Assembly (NCBI GenBank): GCA_043228905.1
Contig: JBHGNT010000021.1
Span: 8,494,001-8,558,000 of the forward strand
Length of the DNA stretch: 64,000 nucleotides
Origin: Azolla caroliniana
Taxonomy: Eukaryota > Polypodiophyta
Direction of reading: 5' to 3'
Under the pieces are notes generated by a model. It saw only the letters and a list, made by a program, of their open reading frames with translations. It made no database searches and was not told the origin of the DNA. Positions 11,293 through 23,127 of this stretch are shown here, in pieces; position 1 is the first letter of the stretch; each line of letters starts with the position of its first letter. The position numbers and the translations under genes were made by a program.

Positions 11293-12265
11293 TCACGTGA
11301 TACGTGTGAAAGTGAGTAGTGACTCTCGATGTTCAAGAACTTTACCAATGAATGTTGCAATCGAGAGTGCACATTGTGGTTGTGAGAGGAATTCATGCAA
11401 AGATTGGGCTCGATTGAAGAGATGTGGAAAGCATGGTCGAATATGATCAAAGGCAGAGCATTGTATCAAAGTGTGATACTCAGACTCGCGAACTTGTTTA
11501 GGGCAAAGTGTGCATAGCCGACCACTCTCATCACTTGTACCCCAACGCCCTGTTTCACATCGCAATGCATGTGAGCTAAGTCGCATGGAAGCAATGGTTC
11601 GAATGGCAGATAACGGTATGGGCTCTAACATGTATGGATGTGTACGATTTCCCCGTTCCGCAAAGAATATGGTTTTGTAGTTAGGTGCAACATGTGTAGT
11701 ATAATGTGTGAAGCGTGAGCCTCCACATTTGTCCCATGTCATGATACATTGGCGTTGCAAAAATGCCTCATTTACAGAGGAATCTAATGATGCATCATGA
11801 AGCAAGTGTCTCGCATCCCATCTACCAAACCATTTTTCTATATCTTGCATCCAACCGGAACACAAAATTTTGCTTTTATGCGTCTTTTGGATCTTTTTGC
11901 TTGCTTCCCACGCAATTCTAGGAAGTCGATGTGAGGGACTTTTTTGAACCTTAAGCATGTATTCAACAACCCTTTCCATGGCCATGATCTCAATGGGAAG
12001 CGATCCCGTCTCAAGGAGGAGGAGGGTGTAGGGCGTTTGTTTCTTAACTTGTAGAAACTTGGTAAGAAAATGCTTTTGGACATTTTCAAACTCTTTCCAC
12101 ATAGACTTAGGGATGCTACCGCCCCATACTTCCACCCCATAGAGAAGAACTGGTGTCACCAAAGTGTCAAAAAGATATTTCTTGAGGACCCAACACTTAA
12201 TATCTCCAAGATTGCATGTGTTCTCAAATGCATAGTATGCTCGTTTGCCCGCCTCTAAGCGGCGT
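11293..12265 (-). CDS. LINE ORF2, C-terminal part (after nested insertion)
   Basis: This continues ORF2 from 19593. The junction reads NECATR then RLEAGKRAYYAFEN once the duplicated GCGT is counted once. It contains the post-RT region (VTPVLLYGVEVWGG, typical of LINE RT C-termini). Near the end is a zinc-knuckle-like C-x2-C ... H-x4-C motif (LCTLCPKQ ... YHTLIQC), the usual C-terminal Cys/His domain of apurinic-endonuclease LINEs. I see no stop inside it. The stop at 11293 leaves only about 55-75 bp of 3' UTR before the tail. Together with the 5' part, ORF2 is about 1,125 codons, normal for this class. Confidence 0.9.
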
Positions 12266-13083
12266 TGTCGTGCCTTTCGGCTCCGGATCGTTGCGTGAGT
12301 CGGGTGGGAACCACAGAGGTCTTGGACTAGGAGAAAGAAGTTCGTGAGATAGAGATTAATTATGAGTAAATAGCAAAGAGAAAGATAAGAAACTCGTGAA
12401 TCACGCGAGTATACTATATTAATTGGTACTTAGGGTGTTAAGAGAGAAGTAGACGTATAAATCGTGAATCCCACGAATAATTTTTGTATTGATTAATTCT
12501 TAATCCAAATAATCAACAACCCTTTACATATTTCTCTCCTCCTTATATAAGGGAGGAAGAGCTAAGCATGGCTTCATGCTTTTTTTTTTTTTTTTTTTTT
12601 ACAAAAAGTGTTCATGTCCACTAAATGTGCATGTGATGCTTTTTTATTTCCTAAGTATAGGGCTCATGCACGCTAGATGTGCATGAGTTATTTTTAGTGT
12701 CTCGTGTTTTTCTTTTTCATATATTAAAAAAATACACGATTTACCTTTTAATAAAGGTATGCATAAATAAAGGTCTTATACGTATTAAATCTATATTTAA
12801 AACACTTAAGATAAGTTAATGTAATGGTAAGGTTGGGGCTTGTCAACGTGGAGGTGCAGAGTTTGAATCACGCCCTGCGCAGTAGTGAGTATTTCCTTTC
12901 ATTTTACATTTATGTCTCTTTATCCGGCTCTTCCTTGCCGGTATGCCGTTTTCTTCCTTGCCGGTATGCCGTTTTCCTCCTTGCCGGTATGCCGTTTTCT
13001 TCCGGTTCTCACCGAGCACTCCATTCTCTATCCGGAGGGACAAAAATATAATTTCCACATAGTGTGCAACCTACACTACGACA
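12266..13083 (-). repeat. 3' LTR of the FLDD element (818 bp)
   Basis: It carries, on the minus strand, a TATATAAG promoter signal at about 12545-12553, followed by predicted R/U5. A run of about 23 T lies at 12578-12600 and AATAAA-like signals near 12745-12760. Three copies of a 23-bp unit (core TTGCCGGTATGCCGTTTTC) lie at about 12935-13005. A tRNA-like stretch lies antisense at about 12815-12880. Confidence 0.9.
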
Positions 13084-16000
13084 CTCGCCCCCTCCAAACC
13101 CGCACATCCTCCGGTATGTGCCGAAGTTCTTGATTCTTCGTATCCGTCTTCATCCGAAGCTTCCTCCGATTCTCCCCTTATGTCGACTATGAGTTGTAAT
13201 CCACTTTCTTCGCTTCCCGCATCATTGTGGTCTTCGTCCGATTGCTCCTCGTTGTCGGCCTCGACTTGGATCACATAAGGTTTGTCGTCGGTCCGCTTCT
13301 TGAAAATCTTCACCCGCTTCCCGGCTATAGGCACTCATAGTATTGTTCCATCCAACTCGGACAGTCGGTACGTCCCGTTGTCGAAGACCTTCCGAACCTC
13401 GTACGGCCCGAACCACCTTTTCGCGAATTTCCGCATCGTTGTATGTTGATGGTCCAAGCTACTATCATAGACGATCACCCAATCTCCTTCTTCAATCCTC
13501 CTCGGTCGTAGTCGGTGCTTTGTGTCGAACCGGCTTCTGTTCCGGAATCGTGCTTCTTGTTGTCGGCGTGACGCTTCCGCTACATCTTTCGGTCTTCCCT
13601 CCAGTTGTCGTATCCGGACCGCTAGTAGATCTTCCCGGCTCATCTCTTCCTTCCACGGTAGTATTGTCCATGTCGCGATTGCGGTTTCCGTTGGCATTAC
13701 CGGTGCTTGTCCGGTCATGAGTTCTGCCGGCATGTAACCGGTCACGGAGCTATGCGTCGTCCGATCCGCCCATAGTGCATACGGAAGCATTTGTGGCCAA
13801 TCCTTCACCCTTCCGTCGCATGCCTTCGCAAGTGCTTTCACGATCGGACTATGTCCTCGTTCGATCTTCCCGTTGGCCTCCGGATTGTAGGCCGTTGTCA
13901 ACGTTAACCGAACTCCATGTTTGGCGAAGAATCCCCTAGCTTTGTCCGAGTCGAGTTCTCCCCGGTCCGCAATCACTTGTCCTACGCAGCCGTACCTACA
14001 AAACACTTCTTCCAAAAGAAATTGGCACACCGCGGCACACGTTTTCCTCCGAAGCGCTCGACCTTCAACTTGGTTTGTGAGATCTTCTCGAGCTAACACC
14101 AAGTATTTCTTTTGTCCAATCCCGGTCGGCATAGCTACAATGTCGACCATCCACTTGAAGTTGATTGTCGGTGAGAATGTCGGATGCAGCTCATCTCGGT
14201 GTCGGACCCCGGAGTAGACTTGACATTTCTCGCAGCTTTCTGTGAACTCCGCGACATCTTTATACATGTTCTTCCACCAATATCTTTGCTTGATTTTCAC
14301 AAAAGTTGCCCATGTTCCTCGATGTCCAGCCCAATCGGATTCGTGGAACTCGGACATTATCCGGTTTCGTTGCTCTTTCGTCCCGACTACTCGAAGTGGT
14401 ATCCCATCCGGTCTTTTCGGCGCCCTCCATATTAAACCGTTTTCCAAGAAGAACTTTTGGACTTGCCTCTTCTTCCTTCGGATCTCGGCTCTCCTTTCTT
14501 TATCATTGGTTGAATCCTCGACCTCTTGTAGCATCTTCCCGATCATCAAGGTTTCCCCCTCGTATTCTTCTTCCCGGAATTCTCGGATCACGTTCACTCG
14601 GCATATGTGTTCTGACGTGAAGTAGTCTTCGGAAACTTCTTCATTATCTGATTCGGTTATGTCGTCTTCAAACCGCGCCCTCGATAACATGTCCGCTACC
14701 GCGTTGTCCTTCCCCGAGATGTGTCGAACCTCCGGATTAAGTGACTTGACATATGCAATCCACCTTAGCATAGCCACATCCGGTATCGTACAACACCGCA
14801 TCATCCCGAGTATCGGAAGACAATCCGTCTCGATCACCACTTCAGCTCCGATCAAATAATCCCGATCCGATTTTATCGCCGACACGACTCCCCACAATTC
14901 TCTTTTGACTTGTGCATATCCGCGTTGCCTTTCGTTGAGGACCTTTGCTCCAAATCGGATCGGATACCGCGAACCATCCGAGTCGGCTTGATTGATGACC
15001 CACCCGATACCGGTTGGACTTGTATCAACCGTTACTATGATTGGCCGCTCGTAGCTTGGCTTCTTAAGTGATTCCGCCCTCCATAGTGTCTTCTTGAGCT
15101 TCCTCATGGCTTTAGTGTGTTCCGGTTTCCACTCGAATTTCTTACCTTTCCGCAACAAGTGATAGAGCGGGTCCGCTATATGTGCATAGTGCGGAATCCA
15201 TATGTGATAGAATGCACACGCACCCAGAAACCTTCGGACTTCCGATGTTGACTCACATACTTCCTTCATAGCTTGAATCGCATCGATCTTTGTTGGTGAC
15301 GGTCTTCGGCCGTAGGGTCCACATAGATGTCCGACCACCAATATTTCTTCTTGCCCGAATGCCGATTTCTCCCCGGAAAGTGTTAGGTGCACATCTTCTA
15401 GCTTTCGCAACACTTTCTCGCAATCATGAATATGGTCGACCACGAACTTTCGGCATCCCCGATCATCCATAGTCTCATCTTTTTCTTCCACCGCGCATCC
15501 TTTCATCGGAATGTCATCTAGAAACGGCATCGTTATCTCCGGGATGCAATCTCGAAGCACCTTGTTCATCGCGTTCATCATATGTGCAACCGAGTTTGTC
15601 GCTCCTTGTGGTAGTGTGCACATTCGAACTAGTCCTATCGGTGTCCGCATGGTAGTGATGTCTCGGCTCTCCACGGCTAGTTGGAATTGGTCATACCCCG
15701 AGTATAGGTCCCCGATGGAGTATATCGCACGTCCGGCAAAAGCTTCCGCGAATTCGTCCACTATCGGACCGACTCCCGAGTTCCGGATCGTGACCTTGTT
15801 CACCGGTTGCAAGTCTTGGATGAATCGGAGTGACCCATTCTTCTTCGGAACCGTAAACCATCGATTTGAGTACGGAGCACTTGATGGCTCTAGAATCCCC
15901 ATCGCCACCTTCTCCTTGAGCAAGTCGATGACTTTCGGAATATGCGCCCGTGGCACCGGAATCGGCTTCAGGTTCCACGGTACATGATCAATCGTGAAAA

Positions 16001-16679
16001 TCACCATCGGCTCCACTATCTTTGGATCAATGCATCCGATCTCCCTCGATGTGAACGCGAATGCTTTGCCATGTTGCTCCAACATCTCTCGAAACCGTTT
16101 TTCTTCTTCTTGTAAGAGGAACCCACCTCCACCGATCCGAAGTTTCTTCCGGGTCTCATCTGTGAAGGCATGTCCGATATCCACGGACTTCCGAAGTGTC
16201 GGATCTCCCGAGACTTCTTTCTTCTTTTGTTCGCTATCGGCGGGTAGTGGTCCCGCGGCCGGTTTCACCTTCTTCTCCACGGTCTTGTATTTCGTACTTA
16301 CCATTGCTTCTTCTTTGCGGAGCGCATCCGGCCCCATTTTCGCAACGATCTCGTACATCTCGACCGATTCCACCGGGACTACCCGGTTCCCTTGGCTTTT
16401 ATCTTCCGCAAGCTCTTCAAGCCGTTGTAGTGTATTCCCATAGAACACTTCCTTGATCACTCCCACGATTTCTTCGTCTTCTTTTATTATTGATGCCGAC
16501 CGTAACTTATCCTCCACTTGTCGGTATTGTTTCTTCATTCCTTCGGTTACGGCCGTGTACGTAGATGCCCCATCCGGGCCGATTCGTACTTGTTTTGCTC
16601 CGAGAGTTTTCTTCCTGTGTGGGGTATCAGGGCTTCTCGGACTATCACTTCCCCACTTCGCAATAGTCCGCTTTAAAAA
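13071..16679 (-). CDS. pol: Pol of FLDD element: RT, RNase H, integrase
   Basis: Entered by -1 frameshift at 16673-16681, since the frame is open through the gag stop. Numbered from the Met at 16538: reverse transcriptase has Asp277 (SIGDLYSGYDQF) and the catalytic FLDD at 339-342. RNase H has Asp505, Glu547, Asp572 and Asp616. The integrase zinc finger is His732/His739/Cys769/Cys772 and the core is Asp799, Asp858 and Glu893, with 34 residues between the last two instead of the usual 35. The C-terminus has the RKFAKRWFGPYEV block and an acidic tail (EEQSDEDHNDAGSEESG). There is no chromodomain. A single TGA at 13335 cuts the frame; beyond it VPIAGKRVKIFKKR continues in phase, as in the sister element. 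The tail runs a few bases into the LTR. Confidence 0.92.
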
Positions 16680-16681
16680 TC
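16673..16681 (-). promoter_or_regulatory. putative -1 frameshift site, GAT TTT TAA
   Basis: Gag-protease ends GAT TTT TAA. Slipping back one base on the five-T run gives TTT TTA AAG and enters the pol frame, which is open from there. The sister element at 52117-52125 has GAT TTT TAG with pol in the same -1 frame and similar downstream residues. Conservation in a diverged copy argues for function, although no canonical X XXY YYZ heptamer is present. Confidence 0.65.
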
Positions 16682-18712
16682 CATTCTCACTTGGGACAAG
16701 AGTTCCCTCTTGTTCCTTTCGTGATTTGCCGGCACCGTTAGGAATTGGACGGATTTCCCTCCGTTTTGGCTCCGAATTCGCGCAAAAGCCGCACCACTAT
16801 CGAGCACCTTCGTCTCCATCCGTGAAGCCGTGATAAAGGGTTGGCCGAGGATGACAGAATGTGAAACCTCATCCTGCACAAAGAAATTTTGGTCAATTTC
16901 GACATCCCCGATCTTTACCGTCACATCCGGACAAGCCGCAAATAGGTCTTCTGTCGTTTTCGTGGCTGCCCGAATCTTCCATCCATGGTTGGTGTTTATA
17001 GGCCACTTCCCCTTTCGGTAGAACTCCTTGGACATCAAGTTGATCTCCGATCCGTGATCAATCAATGCTAGCATGGGTTCTTTGATGTTGCCGATTCGGA
17101 CCGGAGTCTCCGTAGTCGCACGTGCCCAGTGTGGCCTTGTATAGTGGGAGTTCGGAATTTCGCCTTCCACTTCGGTGTCGTTCATTGAAACGGTATTTGC
17201 ATTCACCCTTGGAGCATTTTCCTCCGTACTTTGTCTCTTCCTTTTCACAAGATCCATGAGAAGATCGTGAAACTCCTTCTTCGCTATTCCGAGTAGTTCC
17301 CGCAGCGAAAAATCGACCCGGCTATCCAAGATTCTTTCCTCGAACACTCTTTTCAAGTCGGTTTGTTGTTCTATGTCCGAGGCGAGCTTGAATGCCGGAG
17401 TCGCCTTTTCTTTTCCCTTACCTCCGGAGTTCCAGCTTTCCGGTATCTTCGATGGTCCGGCCGCATCCTCCGTGCGCCGTCGTTTCTCGTCCACATACAC
17501 CTCATGTAATTGACACAGGGCGTATATGCTATTCTTGTCGACAGGGCACTCCCATCCCGTAGCTTCCCGGACGCCTTCCACGGTGTTTCGGATATCGTTG
17601 GAGTCGGTTTTCTCGGTGTTTCCTAGCACCTCCGGCCAGAAAGACGCCTTCGCTCCCGTTGACTCCCCGACACATATTCCCGCGGTTGTCGCATAGTTGC
17701 TTCTTGCCGCTAACTCCTCCTCGAGCACCTTCTTCATGCCGCCTTTCCGGAAGTTCGGTCGGAGTGGCTTCCGAGAGTCCATCGAATGAATCCGGTTTCC
17801 CTCGTAGTAGATGAGATCCCATCGTAGCGCCTCCTTATGGTCGTCGCAATCCCTCCGATCGTGTTCGGCGCTATCGCACCATATGCACCGTCGATCCGTA
17901 TATTTGGAGCTTGTGGGGCGGTCATCCGACTTCTTCACCATCGCGATCTTTAGATTCTCCATCTCCTTCAGCAGCTGCTCCACCGTAGACGCGTCGACTC
18001 CCTTCTCGGCCGTAATCTCTCGAGCCCTCGGTTGATGGTCTTCCAGTCCCGTTCTCGGTTTCGGAATCGGTTCCGAAACCCTCTTTTCTTCGTTGGCAAG
18101 CCATTGCCCCCTCTTCGTGTAACGCGCGACGATATCCCGCACGCTTTCCCATGTTTCGGTGAGGCCGCTTTCGGTGGTCGTGTCCTCAAGAAGCACTCCG
18201 AGATCTTTCCGGTCCCGGACGTCCACAGCTCGCAAAAACATGATGACTTTGTCCGGTGCAAGAATAGTTTGATCTCTCGCGGACAACCTCCCGAACCGAC
18301 TTTCGAATGTCGAAAACACTTCGAGGACCTTCAGCCCCTTACCTGACGTTTCCACCCAATCCTCGAATCCCCTCCGCGTTGCCTTGGAGGAGTCCTCGAT
18401 GGCAAATGTGGTCTTTAACGCCTCTTCGAATGCTTCCCACGTCGGATTTTGTTGTTACAACCCGTGGATACTCCCTTGAAGCCCGTCGGTCGCCACCCGG
18501 TTAAAGGATGTCACTTGCAGTCCTTCCGAAGCCCGGCACCGGAGCATCTCCGCCTTGTAGTCCTGCAAATATCGCGACACATCCTTACCATTAAATTGCC
18601 CGTTGCGTTGCACGAGCCGCTCTACTGATGCCGAAATCTCCGACATCGTGCGTTGTTCTTGAAGCATCCGTTCGAACATCGCCATCATATTGTTAGCTTG
18701 TTGAGCCTCCAT
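16673..18712 (-). CDS. gag: Gag-protease of FLDD element
   Basis: The first ATG after the primer site is at 18712 (MEAQQANNMMAMFERM). An N-terminal capsid-like region is followed by a CCHC zinc knuckle (CIWCDSAEHDRRDC), a long linker, and a C-terminal retropepsin domain (ALIDHGSEINLMS ... SVILGQPF). The protease active site is D-H-G instead of D-T/S-G, and the sister element has D-H-S. One TAA at 18455 interrupts gag in phase. Homology to the sister element (TWEEFE against TWEAFE) runs straight across it, so it is a single nonsense mutation. It ends in the shifty stop. Residue spacing in the protease is otherwise normal. Confidence 0.88.
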
Positions 18713-18728
18713 CTCCTTGCCACCCGCT

Positions 18729-18746
18729 TTCACGTCGGGTTCACCA
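18729..18746 (-). other. primer binding site, tRNA-Trp type
   Basis: On the minus strand, TGGTGAACCCGACGTGAA follows the 5' LTR after a 4-base spacer. From memory it is complementary to the last 18 bases of plant tRNA-Trp including CCA. The sister element has the same 18 bases and the same spacer length at 50001-50018. Confidence 0.8.
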
Positions 18747-18750
18747 ACTG

Positions 18751-19592
18751 TGTCGTGCCTTTCGACTCCGGATCGTTGCGTGAGTCGGGTGGGAAAAACA
18801 GAGGTCTTGGACTAGGAGAAAGAAGTTCGTGAGATAGAGATTAATTATGAGTAAATAGCAAAGAGAAAGATAAGAAACTCGTGAATCACGCGAGTATACT
18901 ATATTAATTGGTACTTAGGGTGTTAAGAGAGATGTAGACGTATAAATCGTGAATCCCACGAATAATTTTTGTATTGATTAATTCTTAATCCAAATAATCA
19001 ACAACCCTTTACATATTTCTCTCCTCCTTATATAAGGGAGGAAGAGCTAAGCATGGCTTCATGTTTTTTTTTTTTTTTTTTTTTTTACAAAAAGTGTTCA
19101 TGTCCACTAAATGTGCATGTGATGCTTTTTTATTTCCTAAGTATAGGGCTCATGCACGCTAGATGTGCATGAGTTATTTTTAGTGTCTCGTGTTTTTCTT
19201 TTTCATATATTAAAAAAATACACGATTTACCTTTTAATAAAGGTATGCATAAATAAAGGTCTTATACGTATTAAATCTATATTTAAAACACTTAAGATAA
19301 GTTAATGTAATGGTAAGGTTGGGGTTTGTCAACGTGGAGGTGCAGAGTTCAAATCACGCCCTGCGTAGTAGTGAGTATTTCCTTTCTTTTTACATTTATG
19401 TCTCTTTATCCGGCTCTTCCTTGCCGGTATGCCGTTTTCTTCCTTGCCGGTATGCCGTTTTCCTCCTTGCCGGTATGCCGTTTTCTTCCTTGCCGGTATG
19501 CCGTTTTCTTCCGGTTCTCACCGAGCACTCCATTCTCTATCCGGAGGGACAAAAATATAATTTCCACATAGTGTGCAACCTACACTAGGACA
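18751..19592 (-). repeat. 5' LTR of the FLDD element (842 bp)
   Basis: Nearly identical to the 3' LTR but with four copies of the 23-bp GC-rich unit instead of three and a slightly longer T run. The inner end abuts the primer site. The outer end (GGACA) has one change from the expected CGACA and is followed by the target copy GCGT. Confidence 0.9.
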
Positions 19593-22004
19593 GCGTGTAG
19601 CACATTCATTCCATCTATGATTTGAAGGAACTTCAAGGCCAAGATATTTGAAGCTTTCCACACATTCAAGTGGCTCATTGTTGTACATAATGCATGGTTT
19701 ATCTCTTTTTTGGCTCTTCACAAGCATAATCTTTGTTTTAGAGCTATTGACACTTAATTTAGTATGCATGCAAAATTTTTCCAATGCCTTCATAAGCTTT
19801 TGTGCATCTCCTAAAGTATTTGCAAAAAGCACTACGTCATCTGCATATAGCAAAAGCATAATCACAACATTCCCAATGGCAACTTCTTCAACACATTCTT
19901 CCTTTGCAAACTTGGTAACCATTTCTTCCAATTCATCAATGCATAGACCAAATAGTGTTGGTGAGAGTGGGCATCCTTGCTTAACACCAATAGTGATTTT
20001 GAAAAAATCTGAAAGTTTATCTTTCATGCGCACACAACATATAACCTTCTCATAAATTCGGGAAATTGCAAGCATATATTCACTTGGCACCTCAAGTTCT
20101 TCCATTCGCCTCCAAAGATGCTCACGAGGTACCATATCAAAAGCTTTCTTGAAGTCTACAAAGCAACAATATAAACCTTTACCTCTAAGGCGACTTTCCT
20201 CCATTAATACTCGAAGGGTGATAAGGTGATCAATGGTGCTATGGTGTTTCCGAAAGCCAGCTTGCCCATAAGCTCTCTTACCACTTTTTTCAGCCCATAC
20301 ACTTATCTTTGATTCCATTATACATCCAAATAGTTTTGCCATTAATGAGCCAACCATGATGGTTCGATAATTGTTTACATTATTTATATCTCCACCTTTA
20401 TGTAAAGGTTTGATCCAATTTGTAGTCCAATCGTACGGCATACCATGTTGCAATGCATCATTAAACATATCGCTTATCCATATATGTGCTTCCTTTCCCG
20501 TCCATTTGAGCATTTCAGCCTTTATACATTGAAGATCGCTTGCCTTTCGAGAGGCCAATTTCTTAAGTCCTATGCATATATCTTCAATTGTAAAGAAGGA
20601 AGGCATATGTGAAAGAGAACCATAACACATCATCTTTCCGGCAAGAGATAACTCATATAAATTCTTACAATGCATAGATAAGTCGTGAAGAGTTAAGTCA
20701 CCATAACTCTCAACACGTTTTCCCTTTAGATTTTCCCAAAATTTAGCACATGCATGTGCTTTCTCTTGCGTTTGGATAAATTGTTGAGTAACTTCCCATA
20801 TTCTTCTCTTTCTTTGAATAAGCCTTTTATACTCATGCAAATGCTTTTGGTAATTCTCTTTATCCTTAACTACATCCAAAACCATAAGGCACTTTCGAGC
20901 TTCACGACATTCTTTATCAAACCATTTTTTCCTAAGTTTCTTGGTACATTTCCAAGATGTGCGGTTGGTCGAAAAACATTTGTTTGTACATGAGAGAATG
21001 ACTTTCTTGAAAGCTTCCCATTTGCATTCTAGTGTGGCACCATGTTGTATCTTTGTCATTTGTAACATATCCTCAACCATCTTGGAATACATGGGTGCTC
21101 GCTTAAGGTTCATGCTCAAGTGCGGTTGTTTATTATCTTCAATAGCCTTCTCACAATCAAACCTATGCATACATTTGAGATCAATACATAAAGGCCTATG
21201 ATCTGATTCCGGTGTCCATTCACCAAGTGAGAATTTATGTATACGATCCAAAATACCTTCGGAAAGTAGCACATAATCAATCACACTATTTCCGTTGTAT
21301 TTTCTACATGTAAAACCATTAGTGTTGGGCCATAAGGAAATACCATTTGCAATAAGCAATCCGGTACTATTGCACATTTGTAGGAGTAGTTTCCCAAATT
21401 GGTCCGGATCTTTTTCATCGCTAGAAGAGCGGTTATACATTTGCATATCCTCTTGCATCCTTGAGATATGTGGCATGAAAGATTCTTGTGAATCAAGTTG
21501 GAAACTTCTTGTACGAGCATTCATGTCACCAAAGACAATAACTTCCCCTTTGGATTTGAAATAAGCAATATCATCTTCTAGATTGGCAAACGGTTGATCT
21601 TTATCCAAACAAGCATAAAAGTTAGAATCTTGATGAGGAATGTAACATCCAACAACAAAAGTGGGCAAATCATTAGGTGTTTCTATTTTGAGCCATATGT
21701 AGCATTTATTTTCATCATTTTTTATGATTGACACATATTTCTCTATTTCCTTCTTAATCAAACATGCCACCCCTCCTTGTCCTCTTCTTTGTCTTGGATT
21801 TTTCTTCCATATCAAAGAGTGTACATTATAGTTTCCTAAACCTTGAATCCTTTGAGTATCATGCTCCCATGTTTCAACAAGAAGTGTGATATCCGAGTCA
21901 TTGGTGAACTCCTCTATGCCAAATCCCGCATTCCATGGGTATCCATTGCAATTCCAAAAGCATAGTCGTAAAAGGCGTGGGTTAGTCTCATAGATCACGT
22001 GTCC
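19593..22004 (-). CDS. LINE ORF2, N-terminal part: endonuclease and RT
   Basis: The frame starts directly after the ORF1 TAG, in phase, with no ATG for many codons; GTG is the third codon. The first 270 residues or so form an apurinic-type endonuclease: FWNCNGYPWN, VETWEHD, VFGDMNAR and SDHRPLCIDL are its metal-binding and catalytic boxes. Reverse transcriptase follows, with GQAGFRKHHSTIDH, FVDFKKAFD, GVKQGCPLSP and the catalytic LLYADDVVLFA. It nicks target DNA and reverse-transcribes from the nick. The frame breaks at 19593, where the Ty3 element inserted, and continues at 12265. No other stops are seen. Confidence 0.92.
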
Positions 22005-22874
22005 CTATTTGCCTACATTTCCATCTTTAGGCACATCCTTAACCTTGTTTTTCAATCTTTCTTCATATGCTTTACGACGAGCATTTTGTTGTGAGATAGT
22101 ACGATCTTCACTCACAAAGCATTGTGTACCTTTGAGGTATACCCAACTATTTTCGAGTATGATCCGCCGCTTTGTATCATCTGTCATTGTGCATACAATA
22201 GGCCTTTCTCCGGAGCGAGTAACACCATGTTTCCCAACTCGGTGTGCCCCATATACATTCACATCTGACATCCCATAATGCATGCTAAAAAATTCACCAA
22301 TGGCCTTTCCAAGGGATGCGGGTGTTTCCATACTCTCTTCTTTAATCCCACGGACGACAATGTTCTTTGATCGTCGTTCGCGCTCTTTCAATTCTCGGAC
22401 ATCTATGCTTTCTATATTCTTCTCTTGATGCATCACATGCATATTAGATGAGTTTGATAACACATCCCCACCACATACATCGGCCCATGACTTCGTTGTA
22501 CATACATTTTTCATCTCACTTACATCCCGCCTCATCGTATCCAATTTTTCTTCTTTTAATGCTTCCTTTAACTCAATCTTGTTAAGGCGCTCATTTGTTT
22601 CAAATGAAGCTCTTTTACATTCTTGAATCTCTTCTTGAAGTTTTGCAACCACTTGTTTAAGACTTTCATTCTCAATGACAACACTTTGGAGCTTAGTATT
22701 CTCTTTCATTAACATCCTAATCTCTTCACCTTGCTTGTTTATGGTTTCTTGAAGAGAAATCAAGTGACTCATAAGCATTTTGTCCATTGCATTAGAATCA
22801 AGATTTGTTGGTGATCTCGGCTCATTATCAATCATACCCCCAAACTTTGCGGCGGTTTTACGAGTATTTGCCAT
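22005..22874 (-). CDS. LINE ORF1, RNA-binding coiled-coil protein
   Basis: 289 codons from ATG (MANTRKTAAKFGG). A long coiled coil (roughly residues 30-125) precedes a region with RRSKNIVVRGIKEE and KRRIILENSWVYLKG, which resembles the RNA-recognition-like and C-terminal domains of L1-type ORF1 proteins. Such proteins coat the LINE RNA. It ends in TAG, and ORF2 continues in the same frame at once. This suggests either stop-codon readthrough or a formerly fused ORF. There is no zinc knuckle. Confidence 0.8.
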   Translation of the reverse strand: MANTRKTAAKFGGMIDNEPRSPTNLDSNAMDKMLMSHLISLQETINKQGEEIRMLMKENTKLQSVVIENESLKQVVAKLQEEIQECKRASFETNERLNKIELKEALKEEKLDTMRRDVSEMKNVCTTKSWADVCGGDVLSNSSNMHVMHQEKNIESIDVRELKERERRSKNIVVRGIKEESMETPASLGKAIGEFFSMHYGMSDVNVYGAHRVGKHGVTRSGERPIVCTMTDDTKRRIILENSWVYLKGTQCFVSEDRTISQQNARRKAYEERLKNKVKDVPKDGNVGK

Positions 22875-23127
22875 TGTAGGGACAAACCGTACGGGAAAAG
22901 AGAGACAAAGAGGGAAGGAGAGAGAATGTACCTTTCACTCGATTTAGGGCTTCAAAATCTACCTTCCGTTTGAGGAACCGTGGGGCAAAGATGGCTGCGG
23001 ATGAAAATGCTCATAACTTCTCGCCACGGTAACGGAATTCAGTAAATGAACATTCTTTAGAAAGCTCTCTCAAAGAGCTTTCCAACGAACTATAGAACGT
23101 AGAAAACGATGGCCGGAGTGAACTTAC
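22875..23127 (-). other. LINE 5' UTR
   Basis: About 250 bp between the ORF1 start and the GA tract of the host LTR. It likely holds an internal promoter, as LINEs require, but I cannot point to a specific signal. An inverted pair AAAGCTCTCT / AGAGCTTT lies at about 23058-23080. Confidence 0.6.

Larger units (their letters stand above)
12266..19592 (-). mobile_element. FLDD-type Ty3 LTR retrotransposon, young and nearly intact
   Basis: The LTRs (12266-13083 and 18751-19592) begin TGTCG and end CGACA or a one-base variant. They differ at only about ten positions by my count, plus repeat-length differences. The four-base target GCGT is present at 12262-12265 and 19593-19596. Internal order on the minus strand is primer site, gag with zinc knuckle, protease, RT, RNase H, integrase. 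Gag-protease and pol are in different frames joined at a GAT TTT TAA stop. There is one nonsense codon in gag (18455) and one near the end of pol (13335). It is the youngest insertion in its nest. A decayed relative lies at 49311-56374. Confidence 0.93.
11214..23127 (-). mobile_element. two-ORF LINE, split by a nested Ty3 element
   Basis: The minus strand gives a 5' UTR, ORF1, ORF2 with endonuclease and reverse transcriptase, a very short 3' UTR and a (TATC)n(TC)n tail. The 5' end is near 23127 and the 3' end near 11214. Both ends sit in the GA tract of the surrounding copia LTR, whose right half resumes at 23128. A Ty3-type element at 12266-19592 interrupts ORF2. Taking out that element and one GCGT copy rejoins ORF2 in frame. 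The LINE is therefore full length and apart from that nearly intact. Confidence 0.9.

Noticed and set aside
13343-18346. Numerous 60-160-codon plus-strand ORFs opposite the FLDD gag-pol
   Set aside because: They are antisense shadows of the long minus-strand frames, with no independent motifs.
18455-18457. TAA in gag of the young FLDD element as a regulated read-through stop
   Set aside because: The sister element has no stop at this position and alignment passes straight through it, so a private nonsense mutation is simpler.
19518-19592. ORF2 C-terminal tail running into the Ty3 LTR
   Set aside because: The last 25 codons of that open frame are LTR sequence; the true continuation of ORF2 is at 12265 downwards.
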